Of a DNA stretch of 12,970 bases, positions 11,391-12,970 are shown one piece after another; the first letter of the stretch is position 1, and each line of letters begins with the position of its first letter. The position numbers and the translations under genes were made by a program. The stretch lies in the NCBI GenBank assembly GCA_046728935.1, contig JBKPFS010000037.1:1-12970 (forward strand), read 5' to 3'. The notes beneath the pieces are model-generated. The model made no database searches. It saw only the letters and a program-made list of their open reading frames with translations, and was not told the DNA's origin. The stretch is from DATAFO01 sp046728935. Lineage in GTDB: Bacteria; Actinomycetota; Thermoleophilia; Solirubrobacterales; 70-9.

Positions 11391-12833
11391 CTACTCCGCT
11401 CCCGGCTGGTCGGCCTCGACAGCGGCCTTCTCCGGCTTGACCCGCGTTCCGCTCGTCGGCGGCGGGACGAGGAGCGCGAGCAGCTCTGCCATCGACCGCT
11501 CCACGCCGGTGGTCAGGATGTCGACGTCGCTCGAACTGTCGTAGTCGCCGGTGACGCCGAAGTAGAGGCCGCCGTCGTAGGAAAAGATCGCGATCGAGAT
11601 TCGCACCTGGCCGATCACGGGAACGAACGGGAAGGATTCGAGCAGTCTTCGTCCGAGCGTGTGTAAAGGCTGCTGTGGTCCCGGCACGTTCGTGACGCCG
11701 GTCTGCACGCCAAGCGACGGAGAGCGTGCGGCGAGGCGGGCGCCGAGCGCCAGCAAAAGCGGCGGGGCAAAACCCGAAAGCGAGGTGAGCGCGTCGCCGG
11801 CGACCGCCTGCTTTGACTGCTTGAGGCCGTCCATCTGCACGCGCACCGCTTCGAGACGCGCCGCCGGGTCGGCGACAGCGATCGGCAGCTCGGCGAACAT
11901 CGCGGAGACGCGATTGTTGTAAACGCCCCGCTCGCCGGGTCTACGGACCGAGACGGGGACGAGGGCGCGGATCGTCCGATTGGCGACGCGCTCGCCACGA
12001 GCCTCGAGCAGGTCACGTAGCCCACCGGAGACGATCGTCAGCACGACGTCGTTGACGGTCCCGCCGAGCGCTCCCCGCACCGATTTGACGTCGCTGAGAC
12101 GCACATGGGCCCAGCTCCAGGTGCGATGCGGTCCGACCGGACCGGTCAGCGAGGAGGCGCCGAGCGGGCGCATCACCCCGGCGGCCGAGGTCATTCCACG
12201 AAGCAGATCGCGTGCCTGGCCGAGCGACGCGCGCGGCGCCCGCGTCGCCGCGCGCAGGCTGCGTAGCTGCTCGGACGGATTGAGGGTGCGGTGCGTGAGG
12301 GTGCGCAGCACGAGCTCAGCTCCGTTCGGCTCCGGGGCCGGCTCCCATGCCCCAGCGGTTGCCGGCGCGCCATCGGCCTCGAAGATGACCGACATCAGAT
12401 CGGTGGCAGAAACGCCGTCGACCATGCAGTGATGGACCTTCGAGAGCAGCGCCCAGCGACTCTCGCCCAGTCCCTCGACCATCCAGATCTCCCAGAGCGG
12501 CTTGTTGCGGTCGAGGTGCTGGGCGAAGATGCGCGCGGCCGTGCGGCGGAGCTGCGCGTTGCTGCCCGGGGCCGGGAGGGCGGTGTGGCGCAGGTGGTAG
12601 GAGAGGTTGAAATGGGGATCGTCCACCCACACCGGGCGGCCCAGGCCGAGGGGTACGAAGCGAACCTTCTGGCGGTAGCGCGGGACGAGGCCCAGCTTGC
12701 CCGCCACCATCTCCTCGAGCCGCTCGAACGGTGGCGCCGGTCCCTCGAAGATGCTCACGCCGCCGATATGCATCGGGTTCGTCGGACCCTCGATATGCAA
12801 GAACGACGCGTCCATCGGGCTCATCCAGTCCAT
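11391..12833 (-). CDS. wax ester synthase/diacylglycerol acyltransferase (WS/DGAT) family
   Basis: The 480-residue enzyme is close to the usual WS/DGAT length. It begins MDWMSPMDASFLHIEGPTNPMHIGG. The catalytic motif HHCMVDG (134-140) provides His135 and Asp139. Other family marks are PLWEIWMVEGL (112-122), GTVNDVVLTIVSGGLR (258-273) with the conserved Asn-Asp, ALVPVSVR (290-297), and TNVPGP (381-386). The family moves an acyl group from acyl-CoA to a fatty alcohol or diacylglycerol at the membrane, making wax esters or triacylglycerol as storage lipid; which acceptor is used cannot be read here. The ATG at 12831-12833 has GGAGGGAG 5 bases upstream, inside the end of the preceding hydrolase gene. 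The frame is open 38 codons further up, but that part is a shadow of the hydrolase. Confidence 0.93.
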   Translation of the reverse strand: MDWMSPMDASFLHIEGPTNPMHIGGVSIFEGPAPPFERLEEMVAGKLGLVPRYRQKVRFVPLGLGRPVWVDDPHFNLSYHLRHTALPAPGSNAQLRRTAARIFAQHLDRNKPLWEIWMVEGLGESRWALLSKVHHCMVDGVSATDLMSVIFEADGAPATAGAWEPAPEPNGAELVLRTLTHRTLNPSEQLRSLRAATRAPRASLGQARDLLRGMTSAAGVMRPLGASSLTGPVGPHRTWSWAHVRLSDVKSVRGALGGTVNDVVLTIVSGGLRDLLEARGERVANRTIRALVPVSVRRPGERGVYNNRVSAMFAELPIAVADPAARLEAVRVQMDGLKQSKQAVAGDALTSLSGFAPPLLLALGARLAARSPSLGVQTGVTNVPGPQQPLHTLGRRLLESFPFVPVIGQVRISIAIFSYDGGLYFGVTGDYDSSSDVDILTTGVERSMAELLALLVPPPTSGTRVKPEKAAVEADQPGAE

Positions 12834-12970
12834 CGATCTCCCTCCTGATCGAGGATCGTCGCGAGCACACGGTAGACCCGGGTGTTCACCGACATGCCGA
12901 CGTGGCTCGACTCGACCTCGATGTGCTCGGCGGACCGGTCCAGGCACGCCTCCCAGGAGACGATTCCGTC
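12821..12970 (-). CDS. alpha/beta hydrolase, C-terminal part (runs off right edge)
   Basis: The last 49 codons of a minus-strand gene are present. They read DGIVSWEACL, then AEHIEVESSHVGMSVNTRVY, ending ATILDQEGDRWTG. A D-G-(I/V)-V-x-W start followed by x-S-H-x-G-M is the usual C-terminus of alpha/beta hydrolases in which this His (residue 23 of the fragment) completes the triad. This is a different gene from the hydrolase at the left edge. Its stop (12821-12823) lies 13 bases inside the WS/DGAT gene, and its coding sequence carries that gene's ribosome binding site, so the two are one operon with likely coupled translation. Together they suggest neutral-lipid turnover, but the hydrolase substrate cannot be known from this fragment. 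Confidence 0.72.
   Translation of the reverse strand, partial: DGIVSWEACLDRSAEHIEVESSHVGMSVNTRVYRVLATILDQEGDRWTG

Noticed and set aside
1..12970. Mobile element, CRISPR array or defence system
   Set aside because: No regularly spaced repeats, transposase, integrase, nuclease or helicase motifs were found in any frame. The only direct repeat is the two-copy pair at 10054 and 11236.

Overview
The window is GC-rich chromosomal DNA. Codon use, a tRNA-Cys without an encoded CCA, an ECF42-type sigma factor, a secreted beta-helix protein and a WS/DGAT acyltransferase point to an actinobacterium. The protein flavour suggests a Thermoleophilia-like soil lineage (Solirubrobacterales or Gaiellales), but that placement is inference. 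No integrase, transposase, CRISPR array or phage gene is visible. It reads as ordinary chromosome with some local decay.

Layout. At 1-221 (-) is the N-terminal piece of an alpha/beta hydrolase that runs off the left edge, followed by tRNA-Cys(GCA) at 302-372 (-). A complete alpha/beta hydrolase of the dehalogenase/epoxide hydrolase type (411-1262, +) converges on a small ABM-like protein (1305-1589, -) across a hairpin. A VOC protein (1737-2111, +), a hairpin terminator and a GNAT acetyltransferase (2168-2698, +) follow. The GNAT gene overlaps the end of a minus-strand cluster tail to tail. That cluster is, in transcription order, a DGPF/YCII-like protein (5014-4658), an ECF42 sigma factor with a C-terminal TPR region (about 4656-3487) and an ArsM-family methyltransferase (3456-2656). 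A promoter of the kind ECF42 factors read lies upstream of the DGPF gene.

A secreted beta-helix protein (5207-5836, +) overlaps the end of an AraC-type regulator (5818-6717, -). That regulator diverges from a PhyH-family Fe(II)/2-oxoglutarate dioxygenase (6741-7676, +). After a 366-base gap comes a SulP anion transporter with a STAS domain (8043-9752, +), then about 400 bases without a gene.

At 10151-10490 lies a frameshifted, internally deleted SnoaL-like gene. Its reading frame runs without a stop into a secreted cupin (10641-11153, +), which has its own sigma70-type promoter and terminator. This remnant-plus-cupin block is bracketed by two imperfect direct repeats of about 87 bases. The right end (-) holds a WS/DGAT acyltransferase (11391-12833) whose start overlaps the end of another alpha/beta hydrolase, of which only the last 49 residues are in the window.

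The genes do not form one pathway. The three supported modules are the DGPF-ECF42-methyltransferase unit, the AraC/dioxygenase divergent pair, and the hydrolase-WS/DGAT lipid pair. I see no clear new multi-gene system. The items most worth a second look are the sigma factor gene without a usual start codon, the ArsM-like enzyme missing two of three arsenic-binding cysteines, and the unexplained repeat pair.
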